DNA of 64,000 bases, taken from the NCBI RefSeq assembly GCF_900110205.1, contig NZ_FOCV01000005.1:220106-284105 (forward strand), given 5' to 3'. Under the pieces are notes generated by a model. It saw only the letters and a program-made list of their open reading frames with translations. It ran no database searches and was not told where the DNA came from. The translations under genes were made by a program, and so were the position numbers. This document shows positions 1 through 8,687 of the stretch, piece by piece. This DNA comes from Rhizobium tibeticum (GTDB taxonomy: Bacteria; Pseudomonadota; Alphaproteobacteria; Rhizobiales; Rhizobiaceae). The first letter of the stretch is position 1; every line of letters starts with the position of its first letter.

Positions 1-270
1 GACGACAAACAGAGAGAGATCGGCTTCGTCGATCGCCGCCTCGGTCTGCGCGCGCATCCGTCCCTGCAGGCTCTCTTCGTGGGCCTCCTCAAGGCCAGCG
101 GTGTCGACGATGGTAAAGCGCAGGTCGATGAGCCGCGCATCGCCAGGGCGGCGGTCGCGGGTGACACCCGGCGTGTCATCGACGAGGGCCAGCTTCTTTC
201 CAACCAAGCGGTTGAAAAGCGTCGACTTGCCAACATTCGGGCGACCGACGATGGCGACCGTAAAGCTCAT
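1..270 (-). CDS. der: GTPase Der (EngA), N-terminal part, cut by window edge
   Basis: Reading the minus strand from the ATG at 268-270 gives 90 codons open to the window edge. The G1/P-loop GRPNVGKST lies at about residues 9-17, the G2 region VTRDRRPG follows, and the G3 motif DTAG sits near residue 57. Der is a tandem-GTPase protein that acts in maturation of the large ribosomal subunit in the cytoplasm. Only the first part of the first G domain is present, so the second G domain and KH-like domain cannot be checked. The TPR membrane protein gene ends 16 bp upstream in the same orientation, so the two are probably co-transcribed. The GTPase call is certain; choosing Der over Era or another TrmE-Era family member rests on the GRPNVGKST plus VTRDRR signature and on the neighbour. 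Confidence 0.9.
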   Translation of the reverse strand, partial: MSFTVAIVGRPNVGKSTLFNRLVGKKLALVDDTPGVTRDRRPGDARLIDLRFTIVDTAGLEEAHEESLQGRMRAQTEAAIDEADLSLFVV

Positions 271-285
271 TGAAATTCCTTACAT

Positions 286-969
286 TCAGCCCTGTGCGGC
301 GGGCGCCTTGCCGGATGCGGTGATGTTATCAAGCATCATCTGGGCACGATTGGCAACATTGCGCGGGCTCTGCGCATCATCGGCGATCGCCTGGAACCAT
401 TGGCGCGCCTGCGTCATGTTGCCGGCCTTATAGGCGGCAAGGCCGAGTGCCTCGCGGGCGGAGTGACGGAAGGCGTTGCCGGGAACAGCCATTTCCTCGA
501 CATGGGCGGAAACCTGATCGTAGGTGCCACCTTCGATCAGCAGCCAGCCAGCACGCATCTTGGCGGCATCGCGAACGGCCTGTGGGGCTGCGTTGTCCTT
601 GCCGATCACGTCGAAGGCGGCAACGGCACCTGATGTATCGCCCTTCTGCGCCAGCACGGTGGCTGCGCGCATCCGCGCCAGGATCGGGTAAGCTCCGTGA
701 CCTTCCTTTTCCAGCTTGTTGAGCGCGGCCAGCGCCTCGTCGTTCTTGTTCTCGTCAGCGAGCTTCATGGCAGCAATGAACTGGTCGCCCGTGTCGGAGG
801 ACTGGTTGTCGTCCCAATACTCATAGACCTTGTAGCCGACGGTACCGAGGACGATCAGGACGGCAAGCGCAATGAGGTAGCGGCCGAACCTGCGCCATGC
901 GCCCTTCACTTGGTCGGAACGCAGTTCCTCATTGACTTCACGAATGAAGCTGTCGTCGTTGAATGCCAT
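286..969 (-). CDS. Membrane-anchored tetratricopeptide protein, YfgM/TPR_21-like
   Basis: 227 residues. A short cytoplasmic N-terminus with charged residues is followed by one membrane segment at about residues 30-48. The rest is a helical, alanine-rich TPR-like domain facing the periplasm. This layout matches the YfgM-like TPR_21 family, which in enterobacteria is an ancillary subunit of the SecYEG translocon and also lies next to der. An upstream in-frame start would add 43 residues of unrelated low-quality sequence. The ATG at 967-969 is preferred because GGAGA sits just upstream and the family usually starts MxFxDDSFIREVxEE-like. It probably forms an operon with der. The family is clear; a role in translocation here is inference from E. 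coli. Confidence 0.75.
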   Translation of the reverse strand: MAFNDDSFIREVNEELRSDQVKGAWRRFGRYLIALAVLIVLGTVGYKVYEYWDDNQSSDTGDQFIAAMKLADENKNDEALAALNKLEKEGHGAYPILARMRAATVLAQKGDTSGAVAAFDVIGKDNAAPQAVRDAAKMRAGWLLIEGGTYDQVSAHVEEMAVPGNAFRHSAREALGLAAYKAGNMTQARQWFQAIADDAQSPRNVANRAQMMLDNITASGKAPAAQG

Positions 970-1072
970 TCTCGTCTCCGGCCGCGGATATGCTTCGTCA
1001 TGCGGGTTGCACGCACATTGTGGGCCTTCTACCCCATTTTTCAGCAGTTGTAAGGGGGATTGGAAAGATTCG

Positions 1073-1657
1073 TCAGTTAACGATCGGAGCCACGCCAATC
1101 AACAGCTCGTGCAGCTTGAACGTGATGAGTGCCCAGGCAACGACGCCGATGATCACGGCATAGAGGTCATACTTTCCCGAGACGAATGGACGAAGGGTGA
1201 GCTCGCCGGCGCGCTCGCGGCGCTTCAGCGCAATGCGCAGGATCACGCCCCATGCGAGGAAGGCACCGAACAGCAGCACCGAGGAAGTCTCGCCGTTGGC
1301 CAAAAGGTGTGAGAAAGCCCAGATCTTCACCGACAGCACCATAGGATGCTTGGTCTTGACCGCGATATGCCCCGCCGGTAGCAGCGAGGCGACGAGACAG
1401 ATGATGGCGAGCAGCATCAGCGTCAGGGTGACGTGCGCCATCCATACCGGCGTGGTGTAGATCATGCCAGTCACCTGGCGGGCCTGACCAAAGCCGTAGA
1501 TCAGCAAGATCAGCGAGAGGATACTGACAATGGAGTAAGCGATCTTCCAGCCGCGCTCGCCGAGGCTGTCGATCATGGACTGCCGAAGGCCGGGCGCAAT
1601 GACGCGGATCAGATGAAGCCCGAGGAAAATGATGATCCCGACGATTAGCAATGTCAT
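1073..1657 (-). CDS. NnrU family integral membrane protein
   Basis: 194 residues, almost entirely hydrophobic, with about five to six predicted membrane segments. Histidines fall in or near helices (LGLHLIRV near residue 13-20, WMAHVTL, FSHLLANG). This matches the NnrU/isoprenylcysteine methyltransferase-like fold linked with denitrification and methyltransferase-type membrane enzymes. NnrU was named from its link to nitric-oxide metabolism in Rhodobacter, but homologs occur widely without denitrification genes, and none are seen nearby. It is separated from the downstream TPR gene by about 100 bp and diverges from the polysaccharide deacetylase, so it likely has its own promoter in 1658-1770. 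The exact reaction is unknown. Confidence 0.75.
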   Translation of the reverse strand: MTLLIVGIIIFLGLHLIRVIAPGLRQSMIDSLGERGWKIAYSIVSILSLILLIYGFGQARQVTGMIYTTPVWMAHVTLTLMLLAIICLVASLLPAGHIAVKTKHPMVLSVKIWAFSHLLANGETSSVLLFGAFLAWGVILRIALKRRERAGELTLRPFVSGKYDLYAVIIGVVAWALITFKLHELLIGVAPIVN

Positions 1658-1770
1658 GGCGATCTCCTGTGCGTTTTCCGAGACTTAGCCGCAGCCGCCG
1701 AAAAACGCCAGTGTCACCGCAGCTTTGCCGCATTTCTGTAACAGGAAAGCCGCAAATTGTCGCGGTGTCC

Positions 1771-2760
1771 ATGTTTCATTCGTTTTTCAAAGCCTCCCTC
1801 GCTCTTTCCTTGTTCATTCCCGGCGCAGCGGGCGCCAACGACCAGCCGAAGCAGCTGGTGATGATCTCGTTCGACGGTGCGCACGACAATGCGCTCTGGC
1901 AGAAAAGCCGTGAGATGGCGGCGAAGAACGGCGCGCATTTCACCTATTTCCTTTCCTGCACCTTCCTGATGAACCAGGCGGCCAAAAAGGCCTATCAGGC
2001 ACCGCACCAGAAACAGGGCAAGTCGAATGTCGGCTTCGCCCAGAGCGACGACGAAATCCGCGAGCGGCTCGGCAATATCTGGCACGCCCACCTTGAGGGC
2101 CACGACATTTCGAGCCATGCCTGCGGCCATTTCGACGGGCGGCAGTGGAGCGAGGCCGACTGGTCGAAGGAATTCGCGACCTTCCATGCCACGCTGAAGA
2201 ACGCCTTCAAGAGCGTCGATCTCGAAGAGCCGAACGGCTGGCAGGACTTGGTCGACCACGGCATCCGTGGCTTTCGTGCACCCTACCTCTCGGCAACGCC
2301 GGGCGCAGACATGATCGCTGCGGAGAAGACGGCTGGCTTCACCTATGACGCAAGCCTGGTGACCAAGGGACCGGCCATTCCGGTCGAGGAAGCCGGCATC
2401 GTCCGCTTCGGCTTGCCGCTGATCCCTGAAGGCCCGCGCGAGAAGCCGATTATCGGCATGGACTACAACCTGTTCGTTCGACACTCCAACGGCACTGAGG
2501 ACAAGGCCGATTCGAAGGCATTCGAAGACCGCTCCTATGCGGCCTTCAAGGAGGCATTCGACAAGCAGTATTCAGGCAACCGCATCCCGCTGCAGCTCGG
2601 CTTTCATTTCGTGGAGATGAACGGCGGCGCTTATTGGCGCGCGCTCGACCGGCTTGTCAGCGATGTCTGTCGCCGCGCCGATGTCGCCTGCGTCAGCTAT
2701 TCCGAGGCGATCCCGATGATCGAGGCGCGCGGCAAGTTGCTGGCGCAGACGCAGATGTAA
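1771..2760 (+). CDS. Secreted polysaccharide deacetylase family protein
   Basis: 329 residues. An N-terminal Sec signal peptide runs from about residue 1 to 22, ending in GAAGA, so the protein is expected in the periplasm or outside. The mature part begins with a NodB-like first motif, MISFDGAHD, in place of the canonical TFDDGP. Later motifs include SHACGH (metal-ligand histidines) and FRAPYLS, the arginine/aspartate groove motif. NodB-fold enzymes remove acetyl groups from amino sugars or hydrolyse related C-N bonds. The altered first motif means substrate cannot be assigned and activity is not certain. The in-frame region upstream of 1771 would spoil the signal peptide, so the ATG at 1771 is chosen, although no good ribosome site is visible. 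It converges on bacA across a strong terminator. Confidence 0.75.
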   Translation: MFHSFFKASLALSLFIPGAAGANDQPKQLVMISFDGAHDNALWQKSREMAAKNGAHFTYFLSCTFLMNQAAKKAYQAPHQKQGKSNVGFAQSDDEIRERLGNIWHAHLEGHDISSHACGHFDGRQWSEADWSKEFATFHATLKNAFKSVDLEEPNGWQDLVDHGIRGFRAPYLSATPGADMIAAEKTAGFTYDASLVTKGPAIPVEEAGIVRFGLPLIPEGPREKPIIGMDYNLFVRHSNGTEDKADSKAFEDRSYAAFKEAFDKQYSGNRIPLQLGFHFVEMNGGAYWRALDRLVSDVCRRADVACVSYSEAIPMIEARGKLLAQTQM

Positions 2761-2810
2761 GCGAGCATTGCAGCACCTTACACCCTTGCGTGTGCTTGCA
2801 GTCCATGAAA

Positions 2811-2842
2811 AACGCCGCGCGTCAGCCTGACGCGCGGCGTTT
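2811..2842. terminator. Bidirectional rho-independent terminator
   Basis: A 14-bp perfect inverted repeat (arms 2811-2824 and 2828-2841, 3-nt loop) is flanked by an A-run on the left (AAAA before the stem) and TTGTTTTC on the right. It therefore looks functional on both strands. It sits between the 3' ends of the convergent polysaccharide deacetylase gene and bacA. Confidence 0.9.
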
Positions 2843-2862
2843 GTTTTCACCCAACGACAGCG

Positions 2863-4128
2863 TTAGCCGTCGGCGTGGATGATGCCTGCCTCGCGCTCCA
2901 GGTAGCGCTGGTCGATATCAGGCAGCGGCTCGCCCTCGATCGCGGATTCGAAGGTGCGCAGGCGCTTGTAGATCGACAAGAGTTCAACGATCGTCGTCCA
3001 GGAGTTGACGAGATATTGGAACGAGCCGCGCACCTGATCGAAGACATTGTTGATCTGCGTCAGCAGGCCGAGCGTCAGCTTGCCGGCCACGATCGACGGC
3101 ACGAGCACGATCAGGCTGAACAGGTTGTCGGCCTGCAGATAGAAAATGCGGGCGACGTTGAAATACATGTAGTGGAAATAGAGCCGGAAGTAGTTGCGGC
3201 GCACATTGGCGAAGAGTTCGGCGACCGTCGGCGGCGTTGCCCGATCGGCATGGTCTTCGCCGTAGACGAGTTCCTTGCGGTAGGATGCTTCGACGCGCTG
3301 GTTGCGGAACTCCAACCCCGGCAGCTTGATGCCGACGAGCCCGAGGAAGACAGTGCCGAAGATCGACCAGAAGAGCGCTGCCCAGACGAGCGCATGCGGC
3401 ACCTCGCCGATCAGCGGCAGCTCGGTGATGTTGGAGCCGATCTTGAACAGCACGGGCAGGAAGGCAATCAGCGTCATGACCGAGCTGACGAGGCTGACGC
3501 CGAGGCTTTCAACCGTCGAGGAGAAGCGCATCGTGTCTTCCTGAACACGCTGCGAGGCTCCCTCGATGTGTCGAAGTTTCGGCCAGTGCGCCATGTAGTA
3601 TTCGTTCATCGCCGTGCGCCAGCGGAAAATCCAGTGGCTGACGAAGAAGAGATTGAGGACACCGACGGTGATCGCCACGAAGGCGATGCCGGCAAAGCCG
3701 AGCATGCCGAGGTAGAGCTGCGCTGCGGTGACCGGTGCCGTTTTCGCGAGAGCCTGCTGTATGAGATCGTAGAACGGTCCGTACCAAGCATTGATGGCGA
3801 CGCTCACCTGAACCGAGAAATAGGTATTGAATATGATCAGTGCGGAGCCCAGCACCGACCACATCTGCCAGCGGTGCGGGCTATAGGTGAACCAGAAGCT
3901 GGCAAAGAGCGCGACCGCCAACACATAGTAGATGTAGAACCACAGGAACGGGGCCGACCAGAAGACAGACACACCAATCGGCGCCTCCTGACCTGCCGCC
4001 AGGGGCGGCAGGCCAACCACCGCACCGAGGCCGGAACCCACGAAATACCAAAAGAGAACGGCAAGAAGCGCCCAAGCAACAGCTGAGATGAAGAAGAGAC
4101 TAGGCTTGGGGAAGTAGGATACGAACAC
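2863..4128 (-). CDS. bacA: BacA/SbmA-type peptide transporter
   Basis: 421 residues, the length of S. meliloti BacA, beginning [13 protein letters not shown] as that family does. It is an inner-membrane homodimeric peptide importer (peptide_transporter/SbmA_BacA family) with about seven or eight hydrophobic segments. The conserved regions include [14 protein letters not shown] near residues 168-181 and [18 protein letters not shown] near 274-291, both diagnostic of the SbmA/BacA/YddA group. It lacks the C-terminal ABC ATPase found in BclA proteins. In legume symbionts BacA is required for survival inside nodule cells because it takes up nodule-specific cysteine-rich peptides, and it also affects very-long-chain fatty acids in lipid A. 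No strong ribosome-binding site is visible before the ATG. The gene lies alone between two transcription boundaries. Confidence 0.93.
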   Translation of the reverse strand: MFVSYFPKPSLFFISAVAWALLAVLFWYFVGSGLGAVVGLPPLAAGQEAPIGVSVFWSAPFLWFYIYYVLAVALFASFWFTYSPHRWQMWSVLGSALIIFNTYFSVQVSVAINAWYGPFYDLIQQALAKTAPVTAAQLYLGMLGFAGIAFVAITVGVLNLFFVSHWIFRWRTAMNEYYMAHWPKLRHIEGASQRVQEDTMRFSSTVESLGVSLVSSVMTLIAFLPVLFKIGSNITELPLIGEVPHALVWAALFWSIFGTVFLGLVGIKLPGLEFRNQRVEASYRKELVYGEDHADRATPPTVAELFANVRRNYFRLYFHYMYFNVARIFYLQADNLFSLIVLVPSIVAGKLTLGLLTQINNVFDQVRGSFQYLVNSWTTIVELLSIYKRLRTFESAIEGEPLPDIDQRYLEREAGIIHADG

Positions 4129-4233
4129 GGGAGAGGTTGCTTTCCTGAACTGGAGTCTTCGGAGTCTCTAAACAGACCAATTGCGGCGAAAACTACGGCA
4201 GTTCGCAAACAGCGGCAATGGGCTGACCCCATT

Positions 4234-4249
4234 GTTACGCACTTGTAAC
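4234..4249. promoter_or_regulatory. Inverted repeat upstream of bacA
   Basis: GTTAC-N6-GTAAC, extending imperfectly to TTGTTAC...GTAACG, lies about 105 bp upstream of the bacA start and only 4 bp after the end of the upstream MFS gene. It could be an operator or activator site for bacA. No known regulator motif is matched with confidence. Confidence 0.3.
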
Positions 4250-4252
4250 GCG

Positions 4253-5461
4253 CTATGACAACGTCCTGGTGACCGGTGTCACCAGCGCCGCGCACACCAG
4301 CAGCGCCGTGGCCGCGGCATAGGTCGGCGTCGTGAAGCTACCCGTTTGCTCGGCCATCCACCCCGCGACAACGGGGCCGATGATCTGCCCGACTCCAAAT
4401 GCTGCCGTCATCGTCGCGAGTATCCGGCGCGGGCTGGCCGGGGACAGTTTGCGGCCGATCTGCAGGCCATAGGCGGTAATCGCGAGGAAGGTTGCACCAA
4501 ACAGCGCGCCACCGATGAGCGGCGCTACCGAATGCGGCAGGAGAACGGTTGCCAGCACGCCGACCGCCTCGATCAGCAGTGCGGCCACGTACACCTTCCC
4601 CAGTCCGAGCGGGCGGACGAACGGCTTCCAGGCGAAGAGCGCCACCGAAGCGGTCAGACCGGCGATGAACCAGCAAAGAAACTCAACGATCGGCCCGGCA
4701 GCATCCAAGCGCGCGATCGTGACCAGAAACGTGCCGGTGATCACATAGCCGAACCCGAACAGGCCATAAGATGCCGTCACAAGCAGCATCGGTGGGCTCC
4801 AGACGATCCGCGGTTCCTTGCCGGTCTGTGCCGCGGCGGCCGGGCCTGCCGGCAGCAACCACCAGACCGCCATCAGACTGGCTGCCGAATAGACGGCACC
4901 ACCGATCCACGACGCTCGCCACGCCTCGGCGCTGCCGTGATAAAACAGCCCGATCAGGAGCACCATGACGGACGAGAGCGCGATACCGGCGCCTGGACCA
5001 CCGAAATGCGCCGCCTGCACATGGTCGTTGCCAGCGATCGCGCCGTGGCTGAGCACGATCTGCGAACTGAAAACGAGAGCGAAGGCGCTGGCAACGCCGG
5101 CGAGGAACCGGATGACGGCAAAGGCTGGAACGGATGTCGTCATGGCCATGGCGGCAAGGAGGACCGCGGTTGCCGCAAGAGCAAGGAGCGCGACCTTGCG
5201 CTCGCGTCCTGTTGCCCAGCCATAGGCGGCAAAAACGGCACCGACGAGATAACCGATGAAATTCGCTGAGGCGATAAAGCCCGCATCTGCCGCCGATAGC
5301 GGCACGCCGCTGATCATGCTCGGCAGGATCGGCGTGTAGGAAAAACGGCCGAACCCCATGGCGGCGGCCATGGCGATGGCGCCTGCCAGCCCGGTTCGGA
5401 ACAGGTTTTCGCAGACGGTGTCGTTGCGTGCCAACATGGTCTGCTTATCGCGCTGCAGCAT
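4253..5461 (-). CDS. YbfB/YjiJ-family MFS transporter
   Basis: About 402 residues with 12 hydrophobic segments. The N-terminal helix motif MGFGRFSYTPILP is characteristic of the YbfB/YjiJ branch of the major facilitator superfamily, as is the GYLVGA motif in helix 2. The substrate of this branch is not established; efflux is likely. The ATG at 5459-5461 is used. A TTG five codons earlier and an ATG eight codons later are possible, and none has a convincing ribosome site. It diverges from a PadR-family repressor gene, with palindromes in the 128-bp gap, so PadR control is a reasonable inference. Confidence 0.85.
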   Translation of the reverse strand: MLQRDKQTMLARNDTVCENLFRTGLAGAIAMAAAMGFGRFSYTPILPSMISGVPLSAADAGFIASANFIGYLVGAVFAAYGWATGRERKVALLALAATAVLLAAMAMTTSVPAFAVIRFLAGVASAFALVFSSQIVLSHGAIAGNDHVQAAHFGGPGAGIALSSVMVLLIGLFYHGSAEAWRASWIGGAVYSAASLMAVWWLLPAGPAAAAQTGKEPRIVWSPPMLLVTASYGLFGFGYVITGTFLVTIARLDAAGPIVEFLCWFIAGLTASVALFAWKPFVRPLGLGKVYVAALLIEAVGVLATVLLPHSVAPLIGGALFGATFLAITAYGLQIGRKLSPASPRRILATMTAAFGVGQIIGPVVAGWMAEQTGSFTTPTYAAATALLVCAALVTPVTRTLS

Positions 5462-5534
5462 GACGCCGACAATCAAGATTTTCTGATCGATCGATCAATT
5501 GCACGAAATCATCGCTTCGCTCCTTGAAAGCGAT

Positions 5535-5562
5535 TATCTTAAGATATATGTTTTACGACATA
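5535..5562. promoter_or_regulatory. Candidate PadR operator (two adjacent palindromes)
   Basis: Two dyads lie 27-55 bp before the PadR start. One is TATCTTAAGATA, a perfect 12-bp palindrome at 5535-5546. The other is TATGT-N6-ACATA at 5547-5562. Characterised PadR regulators bind ATGT...ACAT dyads, although usually with an 8-nt spacer. The location in the shared intergenic region suggests control of both padR and the divergent MFS gene. Confidence 0.5.
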
Positions 5563-5589
5563 GTGAAAGATACATCAAAGGAGTGACCC

Positions 5590-6159
5590 ATGAGAGGTTT
5601 TAGAGGCGGAATGATGGGCGGCGGCGGTTTTCGCATGGGGCGGAAATTCGCCTCGGGCGACTTGCAACTGGTGATTCTGGCCCTGCTGGTGGAACAACCC
5701 CGCCACGGCTACGAGCTGATCAAGCTTTTGGAAGAGCGCTCAGGCGGCTTCTATGTGCCAAGCCCCGGCGTCATCTATCCGGCGCTGACTTACCTGGAAG
5801 AAACCGGTCTTGCCGATGTCGAGAGCGAGGGCGCAAAGAAGCTCTATAGCATCACCGAGAGCGGCCGCAGGCTCGTCGAGGAGAACCGCACGATGATCGA
5901 CGTGACGCTCGGTAAGTTGGAGGGGATTGCTTCGAAGATGGCGCATGTCCGCAAGATCTTCGACCCCGAAAGCCGCGTTGGCGAACGAGACGATGACGGC
6001 TTTCCGGAGGACAAAACCGAAGTTGCGGCAGCGCGCATGTTGCTGAAATCCGCGCTTCGACTGCGCTATCCCTGGTCGAAGGATGAAGCCAAGCGCATCG
6101 CCGGCATCCTCGAGCGCGCGGCCGGCGAAATTCTTGCCGGCAGCCGTTCGGGCGCCTAA
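5590..6159 (+). CDS. PadR family transcriptional regulator
   Basis: 189 residues. A glycine/methionine/arginine-rich N-terminal tail (about 17 residues) precedes the winged-helix PadR domain at about residues 24-95, with the family signature LALLVEQPRHGYELIKLLEE and then PSPGVIYPALTYLEE. The C-terminal half is helical and would form the dimerisation arm. PadR proteins usually repress an adjacent transporter or detoxification gene until a small hydrophobic ligand binds. AAAGGAG six bases upstream supports the ATG. It is divergent from an MFS transporter and ends 4 bp before the stop of the convergent map gene. Confidence 0.88.
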   Translation: MRGFRGGMMGGGGFRMGRKFASGDLQLVILALLVEQPRHGYELIKLLEERSGGFYVPSPGVIYPALTYLEETGLADVESEGAKKLYSITESGRRLVEENRTMIDVTLGKLEGIASKMAHVRKIFDPESRVGERDDDGFPEDKTEVAAARMLLKSALRLRYPWSKDEAKRIAGILERAAGEILAGSRSGA

Positions 6160-6163
6160 CGCC

Positions 6164-6922
6164 TCAGGCGCCGCCTTCCGGCAGCGTCAGGATGACAGGA
6201 CCATTCCGCGTGGCGACGATCGTGTGCTCGTATTGCACGGTCGGTGCCTCCGGGTCCGCGTAGAGCGTCCAGGCATCGTCGCCTCCCTCCGCCCATGTTG
6301 CGCCGAGCGAGAGGAAAGGCTCGACCGTGAAGACAAGGCCTTCCGTTATCATCCGCTTCTCGGATGGATCCGGCCAGGTCGAGAGCTCGGCCGGCTCTTC
6401 GTGTAGCGAGCGGCCGATCCCGTGGCTCGCCAGATTGGCGACAAGGGTATAGCGGTTCTTCACGGCAAAGGCGCCGACCGCCTGGCCGATCCTGGCGAGA
6501 GGCTCGCCTGATTTCACCTGGTTGAGGCCGACCCACAGCGCCCGCTTGCCGTCGCGGCAGAGCTTCTCGATCTTCGACTTGTGCGGCGGAAGGCTGAAGG
6601 ACGCACCGGTATCGGAGAAGAAACCGTCCTTTTCCGCCGATACGTCGATATTGACGAGGTCCCCCGGACGAATGACGCGCTGGCCCGGAATGCCATGGGC
6701 GATTTCCTCGTTGACGCTGATGCAGGTCGCACCGGGAAACTGGTAGCAAAGTTCGGGCGCGGAACGCGCACCGGCTTCCTCCAGCACTTTACGGCCGATC
6801 TGATCGAGTTCCAGCGTCGTGATGCCGGGTTCAAGCGATGCGCTCATCACCTGCAAGGCATTGGCGCAGATGCGGCCGATTTCCTTCAGCTTGAGGAGTT
6901 CGTCTTCGCTTTCAATGATCAT
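6164..6922 (-). CDS. map: Methionine aminopeptidase, type I
   Basis: 252 residues, normal length for type I MetAP without N-terminal extension. The five metal ligands of the pita-bread fold are present: D93 (NIDVSAE), D104 (SDTG), H167 (SHGIGRSLHE), E201 (FTVEPF) and E232 (QYEHTIV). The substrate-binding histidine of AHGIP is H76. The enzyme removes the initiator methionine from nascent proteins in the cytoplasm. It is not next to ribosomal genes and seems to be monocistronic, so it may be a second map copy; alphaproteobacteria often carry more than one. The insertion and spacing of motifs are ordinary. Confidence 0.9.
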   Translation of the reverse strand: MIIESEDELLKLKEIGRICANALQVMSASLEPGITTLELDQIGRKVLEEAGARSAPELCYQFPGATCISVNEEIAHGIPGQRVIRPGDLVNIDVSAEKDGFFSDTGASFSLPPHKSKIEKLCRDGKRALWVGLNQVKSGEPLARIGQAVGAFAVKNRYTLVANLASHGIGRSLHEEPAELSTWPDPSEKRMITEGLVFTVEPFLSLGATWAEGGDDAWTLYADPEAPTVQYEHTIVATRNGPVILTLPEGGA

Positions 6923-7028
6923 GGATCTCTACCCGGCCTTTTTCGGCCGGTCGGCCGGCTCTCGATCAGGATGAGAGCACGACTGCGTTCGGAATCCAAT
7001 TCATCCTTTACGGCATCATGCTCCAGCT

Positions 7029-8090
7029 TCAGGCGGTGGCTTTCGCCTCTTCGTCGCTTTCAGTCAATGCCTTTCTGACGATCGGCGCGACTTTCGTGCC
7101 GTACAACTCGATGCCGCGCATGATCTGGTCGTGCGGCATCAGGCCGATGGCCATCTGCAGCAGAAAGCGGTCATTCTTGAATAGTCGGTGATGCGCGATG
7201 ATCTTCTGCGCCACCAGTTCCGGCTCTCCCACGAAGAGCGCGCCGTCGGGTCCGCGCGACATGTCGAAATGCGCCCGGTTCGTCGGTCCCCAGCCGCGCT
7301 CGCGGCCAATCCGGTTCATGACCTCAGCCTGCGGACCGTAGAACTGGTCCGCGGCAGCGTCCGTCGTATCCGCAATGAAGCCGTGCACGTTGATGCTGGT
7401 CTTGAGCTTCGACGCCTCCTGCCCGGCCCGGCGCGCCGCCTCGCGGTAGAGATCGAACAACGGCGCGAAGCGCCGCGGCTCACCGCCGATGATAGCCAGT
7501 GCTACCGGCAAGCCCATCGCGCCTGCACGCGCCAGCGATTGCGGCGTGCCGCCGACGGCGATCCATAAAGGCAAGGGATCCTGCAGCGGCCGCGGATAAA
7601 CCCCGCGCCCATTGATCGGCGCACGCAATTCGCCCGACCAACTGACCGTCTCGTTGTCGCAAAGGGCCACCAGCAGGTCGAGCTTTTCCGCAAACAGCTG
7701 GTCGTAGTCTTCCAGATTGTAGCCGAAGAGCGGGAAGGATTCGATGAACGAGCCTCGCCCCGCCATGATCTCGGCACGCCCATTGGAAAGCAGGTCGAGT
7801 GTCGCGAACTGCTGGAAGACCCGCACCGGATCATCCGAACTGAGCACGGTCACGGCGCTGGTCAGCCTGATATTCTTGGTTTTCACGGCAGCGGCGGCCA
7901 AGGCGACGGCGGGAGCGGAAGCGGCATAGTCCGGCCGGTGGTGCTCGCCCAGTCCGAACACATCGAGCCCGACCTGGTCGGCGAGTTCGATTTCCTCGAT
8001 CAGATGCTTCAGGCGCTCAGCCCCTTCCTCACCCTTGCTTCGGCTCGGAACCGGGTTCACGTCGGCAAAGGTGTAGAGGCCTAGTTCCAT
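7029..8090 (-). CDS. LLM-class flavin-dependent oxidoreductase
   Basis: About 353 residues with a luciferase-like TIM-barrel. The N-terminus reads LGLYTFADV, then [15 protein letters not shown] near residues 46-60, typical of the group related to the LuxA/alkanal monooxygenase alpha chain and of LLM proteins annotated as Atu2307/SP_0267 family. It should use FMNH2 from a separate reductase; the substrate is unknown. The ATG at 8088-8090 has GGGA about eight bases upstream and is preferred over one three codons earlier. The gene stands alone, convergent with nothing, about 100 bp from map. Confidence 0.82.
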   Translation of the reverse strand: MELGLYTFADVNPVPSRSKGEEGAERLKHLIEEIELADQVGLDVFGLGEHHRPDYAASAPAVALAAAAVKTKNIRLTSAVTVLSSDDPVRVFQQFATLDLLSNGRAEIMAGRGSFIESFPLFGYNLEDYDQLFAEKLDLLVALCDNETVSWSGELRAPINGRGVYPRPLQDPLPLWIAVGGTPQSLARAGAMGLPVALAIIGGEPRRFAPLFDLYREAARRAGQEASKLKTSINVHGFIADTTDAAADQFYGPQAEVMNRIGRERGWGPTNRAHFDMSRGPDGALFVGEPELVAQKIIAHHRLFKNDRFLLQMAIGLMPHDQIMRGIELYGTKVAPIVRKALTESDEEAKATA

Positions 8091-8241
8091 GACTCGCATC
8101 CCGTTGAATTCACTGATGGAGATAAGGATGGCGCAGCCCTAACGCAAATACAAATTCTGGAACCGATCGTTCGAGAATATCGATAGACAGCATCGCCGCG
8201 ACCTCGGCCGCGGCGGAATTCCGACTCTGAAATCAACGACT

Positions 8242-8658
8242 TCAGACCTTGAATGGAATCATTTTCCGAAGGACTTCGTATCTGAGATAAAGGCCACCCC
8301 AGGCAATCAGCCCGAGATAGACCCCGAACAGCAGGTGCGAAAAGATCGGGCTTCCCACCCGCAGATGCGTCGCGATCGCGCCGCCGAGCAAACCCGTAAG
8401 AAGGATTGCCCCGAGCACCGACGTCCGCGGGATTGCATAAAGAAGTGCGCACAACAGCGTCACGATACCGAGACCCCGGGCAAGCATCGGATCACCCGAA
8501 TAACCGAGCGCAGTCATCGTCTCGGTGACCGGCGCGATCGGCACCAGCTTGATCGCCCCGTCGAAAACGAGGAAGGCAACGATCAACCCGCTCATCACAG
8601 TGCCGGTCACGGTTTGCCAACGCGGAAGCCCCGCATGTGATTCAATGAATGCAGACAT
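8242..8658 (-). CDS. DoxX family membrane protein
   Basis: 138 residues with four hydrophobic segments, matching the DoxX/DoxX-like (DUF4260-type) small membrane family. GGGGGATAGAGGT just upstream fixes the ATG at 8656-8658; a longer in-frame reading overlaps the SRPBCC gene and is rejected. Members are linked to thiosulfate:quinone oxidoreductase or to oxidative-stress complexes, but most are uncharacterised. It lies 29 bp downstream of the SRPBCC gene and near an ECF42-type sigma factor. DoxX and SRPBCC genes are common companions of that sigma group, so a shared stress or detoxification regulon is likely. Confidence 0.75.
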   Translation of the reverse strand: MSAFIESHAGLPRWQTVTGTVMSGLIVAFLVFDGAIKLVPIAPVTETMTALGYSGDPMLARGLGIVTLLCALLYAIPRTSVLGAILLTGLLGGAIATHLRVGSPIFSHLLFGVYLGLIAWGGLYLRYEVLRKMIPFKV

Positions 8659-8687
8659 ACCTCTATCCCCCTGTTTCGATTCCCGTT

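Noticed and set aside
2875..4086. 403-codon open frame on the plus strand opposite bacA
   Set aside because: Composition (D, E, R, H rich) is the usual shadow of a high-GC coding strand; bacA is unmistakable on the other strand.
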